Below are positions 28,560 to 36,277 of a stretch of DNA of 64,000 bases, piece after piece. This stretch comes from Rothia nasimurium (lineage in GTDB: Bacteria; Actinomycetota; Actinomycetes; Actinomycetales; Micrococcaceae): assembly GCF_014217215.1 (NCBI RefSeq), contig NZ_CP056080.1, positions 1,116,001 through 1,180,000 on the forward strand. Direction: 5' to 3'. The notes below the pieces were generated by a model. It did no database searches. It saw only the letters and a list, made by a program, of their open reading frames with translations, and was not told the origin of the DNA. Each line of letters opens with the position of its first letter. The stretch's first letter is position 1. Both the position numbers and the translations under genes were made by a program.

Positions 28560-29348
28560 CTAAAGAGAGTAGATCCGCCTCTGGTTCTCTAACAGAATCG
28601 GTGCACAGTCCTCGCCGCGCTCAGCCGAAATGCACTCGACAAGGCGGCGCAGGCGTCCGCCCACTTCCTGCGCAAAAAGCTGGACGTCAAGCGCATCGGT
28701 AGGCTGCTCGGGCAGGTCCGTCTCCAAAAGCAGGCGGTCTGCGGGCACCTGGCGGACGTAAGACCGTCCGCGCTTGCTCTCAACCATCTGCGGATGAACC
28801 GAAATGCACCCACCTGCCCTCACCAGCCGGGTCAACTCGTCACTCGTACCCCCAAACCTGTGAACCACCGGAACAAGAGGGGAGCCGGGGACATCAAGCT
28901 CCTCAAAAAGGTCAAGCATCGCCGTTGTTGCGCGGACGGCGTGCAAAGAGAGCACATAGGGCTTCTCAGCAGGTTGCCGGGCAGCAGCCTGGAGAACCGC
29001 ATTCAAAATGCGGTGCAGGACCTCTAGCTGTAGGTCGGTAGGGGAGGCCTCCAGGCGGCGGGGCAGAAAATCTAAACCAATCTCACCAATCAACCGGGTG
29101 CTTCTCACCTCAGCCTCAAAAATCTCAAGCTCAGCCTCAACCTGGGCAGGTGAGGCTACCTGCCAGGGGTGAAAACCAAGTGACAGCAGGGGGCCAGCTG
29201 GGGGAGTAGTTTCCCGAAGCTGCCGGTAGGCTGAGGGCTTGAGGGTCTGGGCAACCACCTGGGCGCCCTGGGCCCGCAGTGCCTCGTCAAACGCTGAACG
29301 AAGCGCTGGGGCCAGGAAGTCATAGTGAAAGTGGGTATCAAGCAGCAT
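28560..29348 (-). CDS. TatD family metal-dependent hydrolase
   Basis: This 262-residue protein is a TIM-barrel hydrolase of the TatD group, members of which act as DNases or phosphoesterases. Metal-binding motifs are DTHFHYD at the N-terminus (His6, His8), IGEIGLDF near residue 95, and LLLETDLPEQP near residue 210. The ATG at 29348 gives the standard N-terminus; the 20-codon longer frame overlaps the preceding tcdA and is unlikely. It sits immediately after tcdA (stop at 29350), so the two are coupled. Confidence 0.88.
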   Translation of the reverse strand: MLLDTHFHYDFLAPALRSAFDEALRAQGAQVVAQTLKPSAYRQLRETTPPAGPLLSLGFHPWQVASPAQVEAELEIFEAEVRSTRLIGEIGLDFLPRRLEASPTDLQLEVLHRILNAVLQAAARQPAEKPYVLSLHAVRATTAMLDLFEELDVPGSPLVPVVHRFGGTSDELTRLVRAGGCISVHPQMVESKRGRSYVRQVPADRLLLETDLPEQPTDALDVQLFAQEVGGRLRRLVECISAERGEDCAPILLENQRRIYSL

Positions 29349-29349
29349 G

Positions 29350-30153
29350 TTAGCGGGACTGAGGCAGGTGCTGACCTGCGGCGTCCTTCTCTCCCGCCTG
29401 GGAACCAAGATAGGGAGGGGCCGGAATCTCTTCCATACCGACCAGCTGGCGAATCACCTTACCGGCCAACATCTGCCCCATAATCGGGGGCATGTAGCTC
29501 ATCGACCCCAGAGTCTCACCCTTAGCCTTTGCCCCGGGAGCCTTCTCCACCTTGAAGGGCAGCTCGGTGGAAAAGAGTACCTCAAGCCCGTAAATCTGGC
29601 GCTTGCGGCACTCGGCACGAACCACCTTCGACATAGAACGGTTGTAGGTGCGGCGGATATTAGCGAACTGCAGCATGGTCGGGTCAAGGCGGTTCGCCGC
29701 GCCCATGGAGGCAACCAGGTTCAGGCCCCGCTCAGCAGCCCACTGGTAGACAGCCAGCTTCTGGGTGATGGTGTCGATGCAGTCAATGACGTAGTCAGGG
29801 CGGGGGAACTTATCCAGGGTCTCAGCCAGGTTATCGGGGGTGAGGAAGACCCGCTCGGCGGTGACAGTGCAGTCGGGCTGGATCTCCTTAATCATGCCCT
29901 CCATGACCTCGGCCTTAACCTTGCCCAGGGTGGAGGTAAAAGCCAGGGCCTGCCGGTTGATGTTACTTTCTTCCACAACATCGCGGTCCAACACAATCAG
30001 GTTGCCCACACCGCCGCGGGACAGAGCCTCAGCGCAGGCAGAACCAACGCCGCCAAGACCCAGCACCATGACGGTGGCGTCCTGAAGTTTCTGCAGGCCC
30101 TCGTCCTTAAAAAGTAGCCTCAACCGGGCAAAACGTTCGCTCTCAACACCCAC
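29350..30153 (-). CDS. tcdA: tRNA threonylcarbamoyladenosine dehydratase-like ThiF/E1 family protein
   Basis: The 267-residue protein has the E1-like nucleotide loop LGLGGVGSACAEAL at about residues 31-44, the N-terminal ERFARLRLLF, NINRQ, DCIDTITQKL and ASMGAANRLDP, all typical of TcdA (CsdL), which cyclises t6A in tRNA to ct6A using ATP. The GTG at 30153 has GAGGAG five bases upstream and gives nearly the E. coli length; a frame 22 codons longer is less likely. MoeB-type activity is less likely because the zinc-binding C-x2-C pairs of MoeB are missing. Confidence 0.88.
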   Translation of the reverse strand: MGVESERFARLRLLFKDEGLQKLQDATVMVLGLGGVGSACAEALSRGGVGNLIVLDRDVVEESNINRQALAFTSTLGKVKAEVMEGMIKEIQPDCTVTAERVFLTPDNLAETLDKFPRPDYVIDCIDTITQKLAVYQWAAERGLNLVASMGAANRLDPTMLQFANIRRTYNRSMSKVVRAECRKRQIYGLEVLFSTELPFKVEKAPGAKAKGETLGSMSYMPPIMGQMLAGKVIRQLVGMEEIPAPPYLGSQAGEKDAAGQHLPQSR

Positions 30154-30275
30154 GGGGTCTCCTCGAAAAGTCAGTGTGTCTAACCTGGTCATTATGCCAT
30201 ATGGGTGGGGGTAAGGCATGGGCCTGATGGGTTGAGGTCTTGAGCTGCAGATAACCCAGTCGGTAGGATTGAGGT

Positions 30276-30500
30276 ATGACCACCAAAATTAGTATCAGCT
30301 TAGCGGACGAAACGGTTGAGGCTCTCGACCGTTTTATCGTACAAAGGAAATTTGCTTCTCGCTCATCTGCCATTAAAGCAGCCATTGATCAGATGACATC
30401 CGTAGACCTCACTGATGAATACGCTAGAGCACATCGGGAATGGGCAGAGTCTGGTGAAGAAGATGTGTGGGGTCAGACTTCAGGAGACGGTCTAGTATGA
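30276..30500 (+). CDS. Ribbon-helix-helix antitoxin (MazE-like)
   Basis: This 74-residue protein has an N-terminal ribbon-helix-helix (TTKISISLADETVEALDRFI, then SRSSAIKAAIDQM) that would dimerise on operator DNA, and an acidic C-terminal tail (AESGEEDVWGQ) suited to binding the toxin. Its stop overlaps the toxin start (ATGA), as usual in type II toxin-antitoxin operons, and it should repress its own promoter in the short gap after tcdA. Confidence 0.88.
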   Translation: MTTKISISLADETVEALDRFIVQRKFASRSSAIKAAIDQMTSVDLTDEYARAHREWAESGEEDVWGQTSGDGLV

Positions 30501-30844
30501 GACGGGGTGACGTCTACTGGGTAGATTTTGAGCCTGCCCGAGGGAGTGAGCCCAACAAGAAAAGGCCTGCCATCATCGTGAGTAGGGATGAATCGAATAC
30601 TTATGTAGCCCATCACGGTATAGGGACGCTGACGGTTGTTCCATTGACCTCTAATACTAGATTTATTGCTTCGTTTCAGGTGCTCTTGGCCCAGGACGAA
30701 ACCGGCCTATCTACCGACTCAAAAGCCCAAACAGAACTTATAAGAACAGTATCTGTGGATCGTATCGGCGACTATATAGGTACCTTATCGAGAAATAAAG
30801 TTTGGGAGCTAGATGAGGCTTTGAAAGTTCATTTGAATCTGTAA
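30497..30844 (+). CDS. MazF/PemK family mRNA interferase toxin
   Basis: This 115-residue toxin has the PemK/MazF signature: RRGDVYWVDFEPARGSEPNK at the N-terminus, KRPAIIVSRDESN, and LTVVPLTSNT, followed by the QTELIRTVSVDRIGD strand. These proteins cleave mRNA at short sequences. The ATG at 30497 overlaps the antitoxin stop by three bases, and CAGGAGACGG lies upstream. The longer frame from 30467 overlaps the antitoxin and is rejected. Codon use is less biased than in the flanking housekeeping genes, consistent with transfer. Confidence 0.92.
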   Translation: MRRGDVYWVDFEPARGSEPNKKRPAIIVSRDESNTYVAHHGIGTLTVVPLTSNTRFIASFQVLLAQDETGLSTDSKAQTELIRTVSVDRIGDYIGTLSRNKVWELDEALKVHLNL

Positions 30845-30912
30845 GTGGTCAGCTCAGGGCAGAGGTGCTGGTATTTGAAAACAGTTAGTGCACGTTTCTC
30901 GGAGGAACTTTA

Positions 30913-31245
30913 GTGACGATTTATCACATAGCTTTGCCCGAAGAATGGGAACAAGCGCAGAAACTTAAGGTGTGGGTTCATTCGACACGTGGAGTGAGTA
31001 TCAACGATCAGGGATTCTTGCACGCTTGCGCGGATATGGATCAGGTAAAGCGAGTTGCAGACTTAATCTATAGTGACAGGACAGATATTCTCATCCTTGA
31101 AATCGACCCCCGTGAATTAGAGCCTGCTGGGTTCACTGTCCGATGGGAACCAGCAGACCCTTCTGATCCTAGTTCCGAGTTGTTTCCGCATGTTTATGGA
31201 GGACACCTACCCCTGTGTCTGTTCAAAGTTCTACATCGCAAGTAG
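30913..31245 (+). CDS. DUF952 family protein
   Basis: The 110-residue protein matches DUF952: it opens with TIYHIALPEEWEQAQK, has GFLHACADMDQV at the position of the family GFIHcS motif, an IDPRELEP strand, and ends FPHVYGGHLPL. The fold is related to small ADP-ribosyl-like enzymes but no activity is established. A GTG start at 30913 follows GGAGGA. Codon use is relaxed, like the adjacent toxin-antitoxin pair. Confidence 0.85.
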   Translation: MTIYHIALPEEWEQAQKLKVWVHSTRGVSINDQGFLHACADMDQVKRVADLIYSDRTDILILEIDPRELEPAGFTVRWEPADPSDPSSELFPHVYGGHLPLCLFKVLHRK

Positions 31246-31282
31246 GTAATACAAGCACATCCAAAGACTGTGATAGACGAAA

Positions 31283-31339
31283 GTGCGTCATATCGCTGAG
31301 CGTGCACCTGCCAGGTGCACGCTCAGCGATATGACGCAC
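31283..31339. repeat. Near-perfect 57-nt palindrome (28-bp arms, 1-base loop)
   Basis: The arm 31283-31310 (GTGCGTCATATCGCTGAGCG, continuing TGCACCTG) is exactly complementary to 31312-31339, with a single C between them. It sits between the convergent DUF952 and DUF3817 genes, so it may serve as a two-way terminator, although no T run flanks it. Confidence 0.95.
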
Positions 31340-31371
31340 GGTCGTTGAGTTACTGCCTCAGTTATGCCGGG

Positions 31372-31842
31372 TTAATTCTTGGGCACGGGCGGGCCCGCCA
31401 GCAGGAGCACCACAAAGAGCAGAACCACGAAAGCAAGCAACAGGGCGCTGGCCAGGGCCGGTTTGGCCAGGACCCAGGCCTGGGCTTTCTCGAGAAGGCC
31501 GGACGGCGCCGCCCCACCAGGTGCCAGACGCCAGCCCCCGCGCAGTAGGCCCCGCTTATCGAGGAAAAGCTCAAAGGGAACCGTCGCAAAGGGAATCACG
31601 GACAGAAGCAGACCGGCGATGCCCACGGGAGCCTTCCACTGCTGGTTCACCCAGGTAAAGACAGTCACAACGCAGTAGCTCAGAAAAACAAACCCGTGAA
31701 TACCACCGGCAATCGGCACAATATTGGTCACGCCGGTACCCCGCAGAATCAGGGCCGTAATGAGCAGAGCCCAGGTGATCATTTCAGCGGTGGCAAACGT
31801 ACGGAAGAGCACCCGAGGGGTGGGCTTAGAATCTGGTCGCAT
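31372..31842 (-). CDS. DUF3817 family membrane protein
   Basis: The 156-residue product has four to five hydrophobic segments (MITWALLITALILRG, GGIHGFVFLSYCVVTVFTW, GIAGLLLSVIPFATVPFELF and a C-terminal LLLAFVVLLFVVLLLA) and the family-typical FATAEMITW and GGIHGF motifs of DUF3817. The ATG at 31842 has TGAGGA five bases upstream and is preferred over a 17-codon longer frame. The role is unknown. Confidence 0.88.
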   Translation of the reverse strand: MRPDSKPTPRVLFRTFATAEMITWALLITALILRGTGVTNIVPIAGGIHGFVFLSYCVVTVFTWVNQQWKAPVGIAGLLLSVIPFATVPFELFLDKRGLLRGGWRLAPGGAAPSGLLEKAQAWVLAKPALASALLLAFVVLLFVVLLLAGPPVPKN

Positions 31843-31946
31843 AGGGTCCTCAGCACAAGAGAATAGGGGGAAAGTACACTGATTATTCAGCACCCTACTT
31901 TACAGGGTCAGCCCCGGCGGGGCAGAACCTAACCGCGCTCCCAGCC

Positions 31947-32066
31947 CTAGCGCAGTTCAAGCCACCCGGAGCCGTCCGCGTCCTGCCCGTACCGGTAGGC
32001 ATGCCCCTCATCGATGGAGTGCTCGATGGTTGCGCGGGAAATAATCTGGCCCTCGCGGGTGGTCAC
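31947..32066 (-). CDS. Small open reading frame, 39 residues
   Basis: A GTG at 32066 with AGGAAG four bases upstream opens a 39-codon frame (VTTREGQIISRATIEHSIDE, ending GSGWLELR). It lies downstream of a hairpin with a T run and a structured stretch, all on the minus strand. The good ribosome binding site and clean frame support it as a real small gene, but I recognise no family. Confidence 0.45.
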   Translation of the reverse strand: MTTREGQIISRATIEHSIDEGHAYRYGQDADGSGWLELR

Positions 32067-32113
32067 GGGGCTTCCTTTCACAGTAGGTTGGGTGCGGCCC
32101 CGGTTCTAGCCCA

Positions 32114-32164
32114 CAAAAATGGGTGAGCTTCGGGGTCGCTTGTGAGCGACGCCCGGGCTCACCC
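32114..32164 (-). terminator. Minus-strand hairpin with T run, attenuator or terminator
   Basis: GGGTGAGC (32121-32128) pairs with GCTCACCC (32157-32164), with an inner GTCGCT/AGCGAC stem. On the minus strand it is followed by ATTTTTG. No gene ends just upstream of it, so it may be an attenuator in the leader of the 39-codon frame. Confidence 0.65.
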
Positions 32165-32286
32165 GGCACCTTCATCTAACAGGCGGTATGTTCGGCAGGT
32201 AATCCTGACCGATGATCCCCTAGGCTGCGGCCTACTGTCCCCCGGTGAATGTCTACACCCCATCATAGCGAACTAGACTAGGGAAC
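32165..32286. other. Structured non-coding stretch of unknown role
   Basis: No gene is visible. The segment can form TCGGCAGG-TAAT-CCTGACCGA (one bulged A) and AGGC-TGCG-GCCT hairpins on either strand. Together with the downstream minus-strand hairpin it could be a small regulatory RNA or riboswitch-like leader, but it matches no class I recognise. Confidence 0.3.
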
Positions 32287-32637
32287 ATGACCCACAAAAT
32301 CTTTGACATGCCCGTCGCCGAGGTCTGGCCCCACTACCTGGCCAAGGTGGAACGCAAGGGGCAGGACACCGCCCTGGTTGAGACCGTCACCTGCTGGCTC
32401 ACCGGCTACAGCCGGCCCGACCTGTCCCGCCACCTTGAGGGGCGGACGTCCTTCCGCGACTTCTTCGCCTCCGCCCGGCTCAACCCCGCCGCGCGCCTGA
32501 TTACCGGCTCCATCTGCGGGTACAAGGTGCAGGAGATCGAAGACCCCCTCATGCAGCAGATCCGCTACCTCGATAAACTCGTTGACGAGGTAGCTAAGGG
32601 GCGTCCGCTCGAAAAAATCCTGCGAACCCTGCCCTAA
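32287..32637 (+). CDS. DUF2200 family protein
   Basis: This 116-residue protein matches DUF2200 (MTHKIFDMPVAEVWPHYLAK, then VTCWLTGYS, and SICGYKVQEIEDPLMQQIRY), a small family often described as resembling DNA-binding or toxin-inhibition folds but without known function. It starts at the ATG at 32287 and is convergent with an FMN reductase gene 15 bases further on. Confidence 0.88.
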   Translation: MTHKIFDMPVAEVWPHYLAKVERKGQDTALVETVTCWLTGYSRPDLSRHLEGRTSFRDFFASARLNPAARLITGSICGYKVQEIEDPLMQQIRYLDKLVDEVAKGRPLEKILRTLP

Positions 32638-32652
32638 TCCAGCTGAACTGGC

Positions 32653-33207
32653 TTACGCCAGCGCCTCGCCCAGCGCCTCATCTAAGAGGGGCAGGGCCTG
32701 CTCGTACTCGGCAAAGGCAGTAGCGGCGTCCGCAATCTGCCCCTCAGCGTTATACATATCGCGGCCCAACTTGATATTCACCGCCGCGGGCACTAGCACC
32801 AGGCCGTAGTTCGGGCAGATCAGCTCAAACTGCGCAGCTGACTTGAGCCCCGCCCCAAAACCATAGGACACCACCGCAACCGGCTTGCCCTTCCACTCAG
32901 CAAACAGGTAGTCCATGGCATTCTTCAACACCGCCGGCAGACCACCGTTGTATTCAGGCAGAGCCACCGCAAAACCGTCAAACCCAGAAACCAGCTCAGA
33001 CCAGTCACGAGTGTGCTGGTGCTGGTAGGGAACCCCCGACTTGGGTGAGGCAGGCTCGTCGAAGAAGGGCAGATTCTGCTCCGCCAAATCAATCATCTCG
33101 TAGGTGTGATTGCCAAGAGCCGCCAGACGCTCCTGCGCCCAAGCACCGACCATAGGGCTGATGCGGGTAGGGCGGGTAGAACCAAGAATAATGCCGATGC
33201 GAGCCAC
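32653..33207 (-). CDS. NAD(P)H-dependent FMN reductase family protein
   Basis: The 184-residue flavodoxin-fold enzyme has the flavin phosphate loop IGIILGSTRPTRISPMVG at the N-terminus and FAVALPEYNGGLPAVLKNAM near residue 80, typical of the NADPH-dependent FMN reductase/azoreductase-like group. It should reduce flavin or quinone-like acceptors in the cytoplasm. The GTG at 33207 follows GAGGAG. Substrate cannot be read from sequence. Confidence 0.9.
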   Translation of the reverse strand: MARIGIILGSTRPTRISPMVGAWAQERLAALGNHTYEMIDLAEQNLPFFDEPASPKSGVPYQHQHTRDWSELVSGFDGFAVALPEYNGGLPAVLKNAMDYLFAEWKGKPVAVVSYGFGAGLKSAAQFELICPNYGLVLVPAAVNIKLGRDMYNAEGQIADAATAFAEYEQALPLLDEALGEALA

Positions 33208-33313
33208 GAAAACTCCTCAAACTAGATAGGACGGTCTACCCCAGTCTACGGCGCGCAGGCATGAGAGGGCTTTATCTTGCCCGCAACAGATACGGTAGGG
33301 GAGTGAGGGAACC

Positions 33314-33802
33314 CTAGTGCCCTGCAAAGACCATGAGAGCAGCGACCAGAATAAAGAGGGAGCCAAAGACCCGGTTCAGGATTGTCTGCCCGCGCTCTGA
33401 ATGTGACAGTCTGGTCAGAGTTTTTGCCACCAGGGCAAACCCACCCCACATGACCACAATATCGATGGCCACCATAGTGCCCGCTAGCACCAGGTACTGG
33501 GGCAGCTGCGGGGTTCGAGGGCGGGCAAGAATCATGCGTAACCCGAGGTAAACCAGGTAGGCAGCCCCACCGTAGCGAATCACATCGAAAAGTACCGGCG
33601 AATTAGCGACCACTACGCCCAGGCCAGCGGCCACAATAGCGATCTGAACCACCAGGGCTAGTTGCTGCCCCATGACCGTGAAAAAGGCCTTCTTCCAGCC
33701 GTGCAGCAGGGAGGTCGTCATGGTGTTCACCGCACCTGCCCCCGGGGTTAAAGAAATCACCAGGCAGGCAGCGACGAGGGAAAGCCAAAGGGCAAGGGTC
33801 AT
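33314..33802 (-). CDS. LysE/RhtB family exporter with internal deletion
   Basis: The product is 162 residues, while LysE/RhtB amino-acid exporters are usually near 205. The N-terminal half (LVISLTPGAGAVNTMTTSLL, VAYLVYLGLRMI-like segment) and the C-terminal half (QYLVLAGTMVAIDIVVMWGG) match the family. The family segment normally between them, containing the GFLVNxxNPK motif and a membrane helix, is absent at about residue 95. The frame is intact, so a shortened protein can be made, but transport function is doubtful. The ATG at 33802 follows GAGGAGCT. Confidence 0.8.
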   Translation of the reverse strand: MTLALWLSLVAACLVISLTPGAGAVNTMTTSLLHGWKKAFFTVMGQQLALVVQIAIVAAGLGVVVANSPVLFDVIRYGGAAYLVYLGLRMILARPRTPQLPQYLVLAGTMVAIDIVVMWGGFALVAKTLTRLSHSERGQTILNRVFGSLFILVAALMVFAGH

Positions 33803-33910
33803 AGCTCCTCATAGTAGCGAAAAACCTACAGCACAGAGAAGGCTGCTTCACACAGTGAATTCCGGGGGCAAGGACTCTGAACCCTGCCGCACCTCAGTAA
33901 ACTAAAACTC

Positions 33911-35155
33911 ATGAACACCCACCAGCAGCGCCGCGTCCTCTGGGCCCTGGCCCTCACCCAGGTCTTTGGCACCATCGGCGTAGGAGCAGCCCCCTCCATC
34001 GGCGTTCTCCTGGCCAGCGAGGTCACCCAGAACGAGGCACTGGCAGGGATTGCCCGCACCGCCTCCACCTTCGGGGCTGCCCTCTTCGGCATACCGCTAG
34101 CCAACCTCGCAGCCCGCACCAGCCGCCGTACCGCCCTCACCACCGGCTGGGCCACCGCAAGCCTCGGCGCCACCCTGCTGGCCTTCGCCGCCTCCACCAC
34201 CAGTATCACCCTGGTAGCCCTGGGCCTTCTCCTCATGGGAGCAGGCTCTGCCGCCGCCCTCCAAGCCCGCTTCGCGGCAACCGACCACGCCACCGACACC
34301 AACCGCGGCTCAGCCCTCAGCTTCATCGTCTGGGTAGGTACCATCGGTTCCGTCCTCGGCCCTAACATTGGCACCCCGGCAGCCGCGCTCGCGCCATCCC
34401 TGGGTACCAACCTCTACAGTGCAGCCTTTGCCCTGGCGGCGATCGCTATGGCCGCCGCGACCCTGCTGGTCTTCACACTCCTCCCGGGTACAGGCAAGGC
34501 CGCCACACCCGGCCTACCCGGGGCAGGGCAGGGGGAGCAGGCGTCCGCCCCAAAGAAGCCCACCCTAGGCGCAAAAATCGGGGCCTTTACCCGCGAAATT
34601 GCGGGCAACCGGCAGGCTCGGGCTGCCGCCATCAGCCTGCTGTGCGCACACATAGTGATGGTGTCGGTGATGACCATGACCCCGGTGCACATGAACCACC
34701 AGGGTGCCGGTATCGAAATCATCGGTCTGACTATCAGCCTGCACGTGCTGGGCATGTACGGGCTCTCACCCCTGATGGGGCTGGGGTCAGATCGGCTGGG
34801 GGAGCGCACCATGATACTCATCGGCACCGTCCTGCTCTTAGCAGCGGTAGCCCTTGGCGTCTTTGCCCCGCACCGGGCAACTGCCATGGTGGTTAGCCTA
34901 ATCCTGCTCGGGGTGGGCTGGTCGGCAACTTTTGTTGCGGCCTCCGCTCTCTTTGCGGCGTCCTTGCCGGCTGAAAGCCGCATCCGGGCAGCAGGTGGCC
35001 TGGACTCTCTCACCAACCTGGGCGCGGCAATCGCTGCCCTAGCTTCGGGATTTATTATGGCAGCGACCTCTTTCCCGGCTTTGGCCTGTATTTCGGCCCT
35101 GGCCCTGCTGCCCTCATTCGTTCTCAACCGGTCGGCCTCTGGGCGGGGTCGGTAG
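33911..35155 (+). CDS. MFS transporter
   Basis: This 414-residue protein has about twelve hydrophobic segments with a central charged loop (about residues 195-235) and the first-loop motif NLAARTSRRTALTTGW, characteristic of the major facilitator superfamily. The second half contains GLGSDRLGERTMI, a repeat of the same loop motif. The family resembles drug or metabolite exporters, but substrate is unknown. The ATG at 33911 has no strong site, and the gene is divergent from the LysE-like gene. Confidence 0.9.
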   Translation: MNTHQQRRVLWALALTQVFGTIGVGAAPSIGVLLASEVTQNEALAGIARTASTFGAALFGIPLANLAARTSRRTALTTGWATASLGATLLAFAASTTSITLVALGLLLMGAGSAAALQARFAATDHATDTNRGSALSFIVWVGTIGSVLGPNIGTPAAALAPSLGTNLYSAAFALAAIAMAAATLLVFTLLPGTGKAATPGLPGAGQGEQASAPKKPTLGAKIGAFTREIAGNRQARAAAISLLCAHIVMVSVMTMTPVHMNHQGAGIEIIGLTISLHVLGMYGLSPLMGLGSDRLGERTMILIGTVLLLAAVALGVFAPHRATAMVVSLILLGVGWSATFVAASALFAASLPAESRIRAAGGLDSLTNLGAAIAALASGFIMAATSFPALACISALALLPSFVLNRSASGRGR

Positions 35156-35180
35156 TAGCGAGGGGCGGGTGATGAGCCCG

Positions 35181-36269
35181 CTAGCGGGTCAGTAGCTTGT
35201 GGAGCTTACGCACCGCGATTCGACCAGCCCGGTTAGCCCCCACCGTCGATTGGCTGGGGCCGTAACCGATGAGGTGTAGACGGGGCTGGGTGGCTACCTG
35301 TGTACCGTCCATCTGAATGGCGCCCAGCTCGTTGCGCAGACCCAACGGGTCAAGGTGGGCGAGCGCCGGTTTAAACCCGGTAGCCCACAGGATAGTGTTA
35401 ACGTCGGTGTGGCTGCCGTCGGCCTCAATCACGCCGGTTGCGTCGATGCTGCTGAACATGGGGCGGCGGTTTAGTGCGCCGCGGGCTTTGGTGGCCCTGG
35501 CGTAGGGCGTCCACCCCAGGCCGGTATAGCTGACGACCGACCCTGTGGGGATCCCGGCCTCAGCGTCGGCGGTGACGCGGGCTACCACATCGCGCCCGTA
35601 CTCGGTGTTGAACTCGGTGTTGCGGAAGACCGGTTCGCGCCGGGTGTACCAGAAGGTGGTGGCAACCCGCGAGATTTCCTCAAGCTGTTGCACCGCTGAT
35701 ATACCGCCGCCCACAATCGCAACCCGCTGGCCAGCGAAGTCCTCGAGCCGCAGGTAGTCGCGGGTGTGAAGTTGCCGCCCCTGAAAGGACGCCTGCCCCG
35801 GGTAGGCGGGCAAGATGGGGTTATTCCAGGTGCCGGTGGCATTGATGATTGCTGCTGCCTGCCAGGTGCCGTTGGTGGTGGCGAGTTCGAAGGGGAGGTC
35901 GGGGTTGCCGGTTGCGGTAACGGCAAGGACGGCGACCGGCCGGGTGATAGCCAGTTCTTCGGTTGCTTCGAAGTCGGCGAAATAGGAGGGGATAGCCTGT
36001 TTGCTGGGCTCTGTCAGCTCTACCCGGAGCCGGGGAAAGTTAGGGAGATCAAAGATGTTGTTGACGGTGGCCATGGTCAGGGAGTCCCAGCGGTGGCGCC
36101 AGGCGCCGCCGGGCCCTTCAGCCGCATCGAAGGTGATGTAGGTGAGTGGGGCTGTGGGGTGGGTCAGAGCATTGGCGTAGCCGCGCTGGGCTAGGTGGTA
36201 GCTGGCTGATAGGCCGGCCTGCCCGCCGCCGATGACGATAACGGTGGCCTGGCGGATCATGCTTTCCAT
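35181..36269 (-). CDS. FAD-dependent monooxygenase-like oxidoreductase
   Basis: This 362-residue protein has two dinucleotide-binding motifs: VIVIGGGQAGLSASYHL at the N-terminus for FAD and RVAIVGGGISAVQQLEEI near residue 180 for NADPH. The phrase LWATGFKPALAHL near residue 290 is the ATG-containing motif of flavin monooxygenase and YpdA-like families. It is shorter than classical FMOs. The ATG at 36269 follows AAGGACGCCC. It may act on small nucleophiles or dithiols; the substrate is unknown. It lies downstream of the Clp-N-like pseudogene on the same strand. Confidence 0.85.
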   Translation of the reverse strand: MESMIRQATVIVIGGGQAGLSASYHLAQRGYANALTHPTAPLTYITFDAAEGPGGAWRHRWDSLTMATVNNIFDLPNFPRLRVELTEPSKQAIPSYFADFEATEELAITRPVAVLAVTATGNPDLPFELATTNGTWQAAAIINATGTWNNPILPAYPGQASFQGRQLHTRDYLRLEDFAGQRVAIVGGGISAVQQLEEISRVATTFWYTRREPVFRNTEFNTEYGRDVVARVTADAEAGIPTGSVVSYTGLGWTPYARATKARGALNRRPMFSSIDATGVIEADGSHTDVNTILWATGFKPALAHLDPLGLRNELGAIQMDGTQVATQPRLHLIGYGPSQSTVGANRAGRIAVRKLHKLLTR

Positions 36270-36277
36270 GGGCGTCC

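Noticed and set aside
32165-32286. SAM-IV, TPP or SRP RNA in the structured stretch
   Set aside because: None of the conserved core sequences of these RNAs is present.
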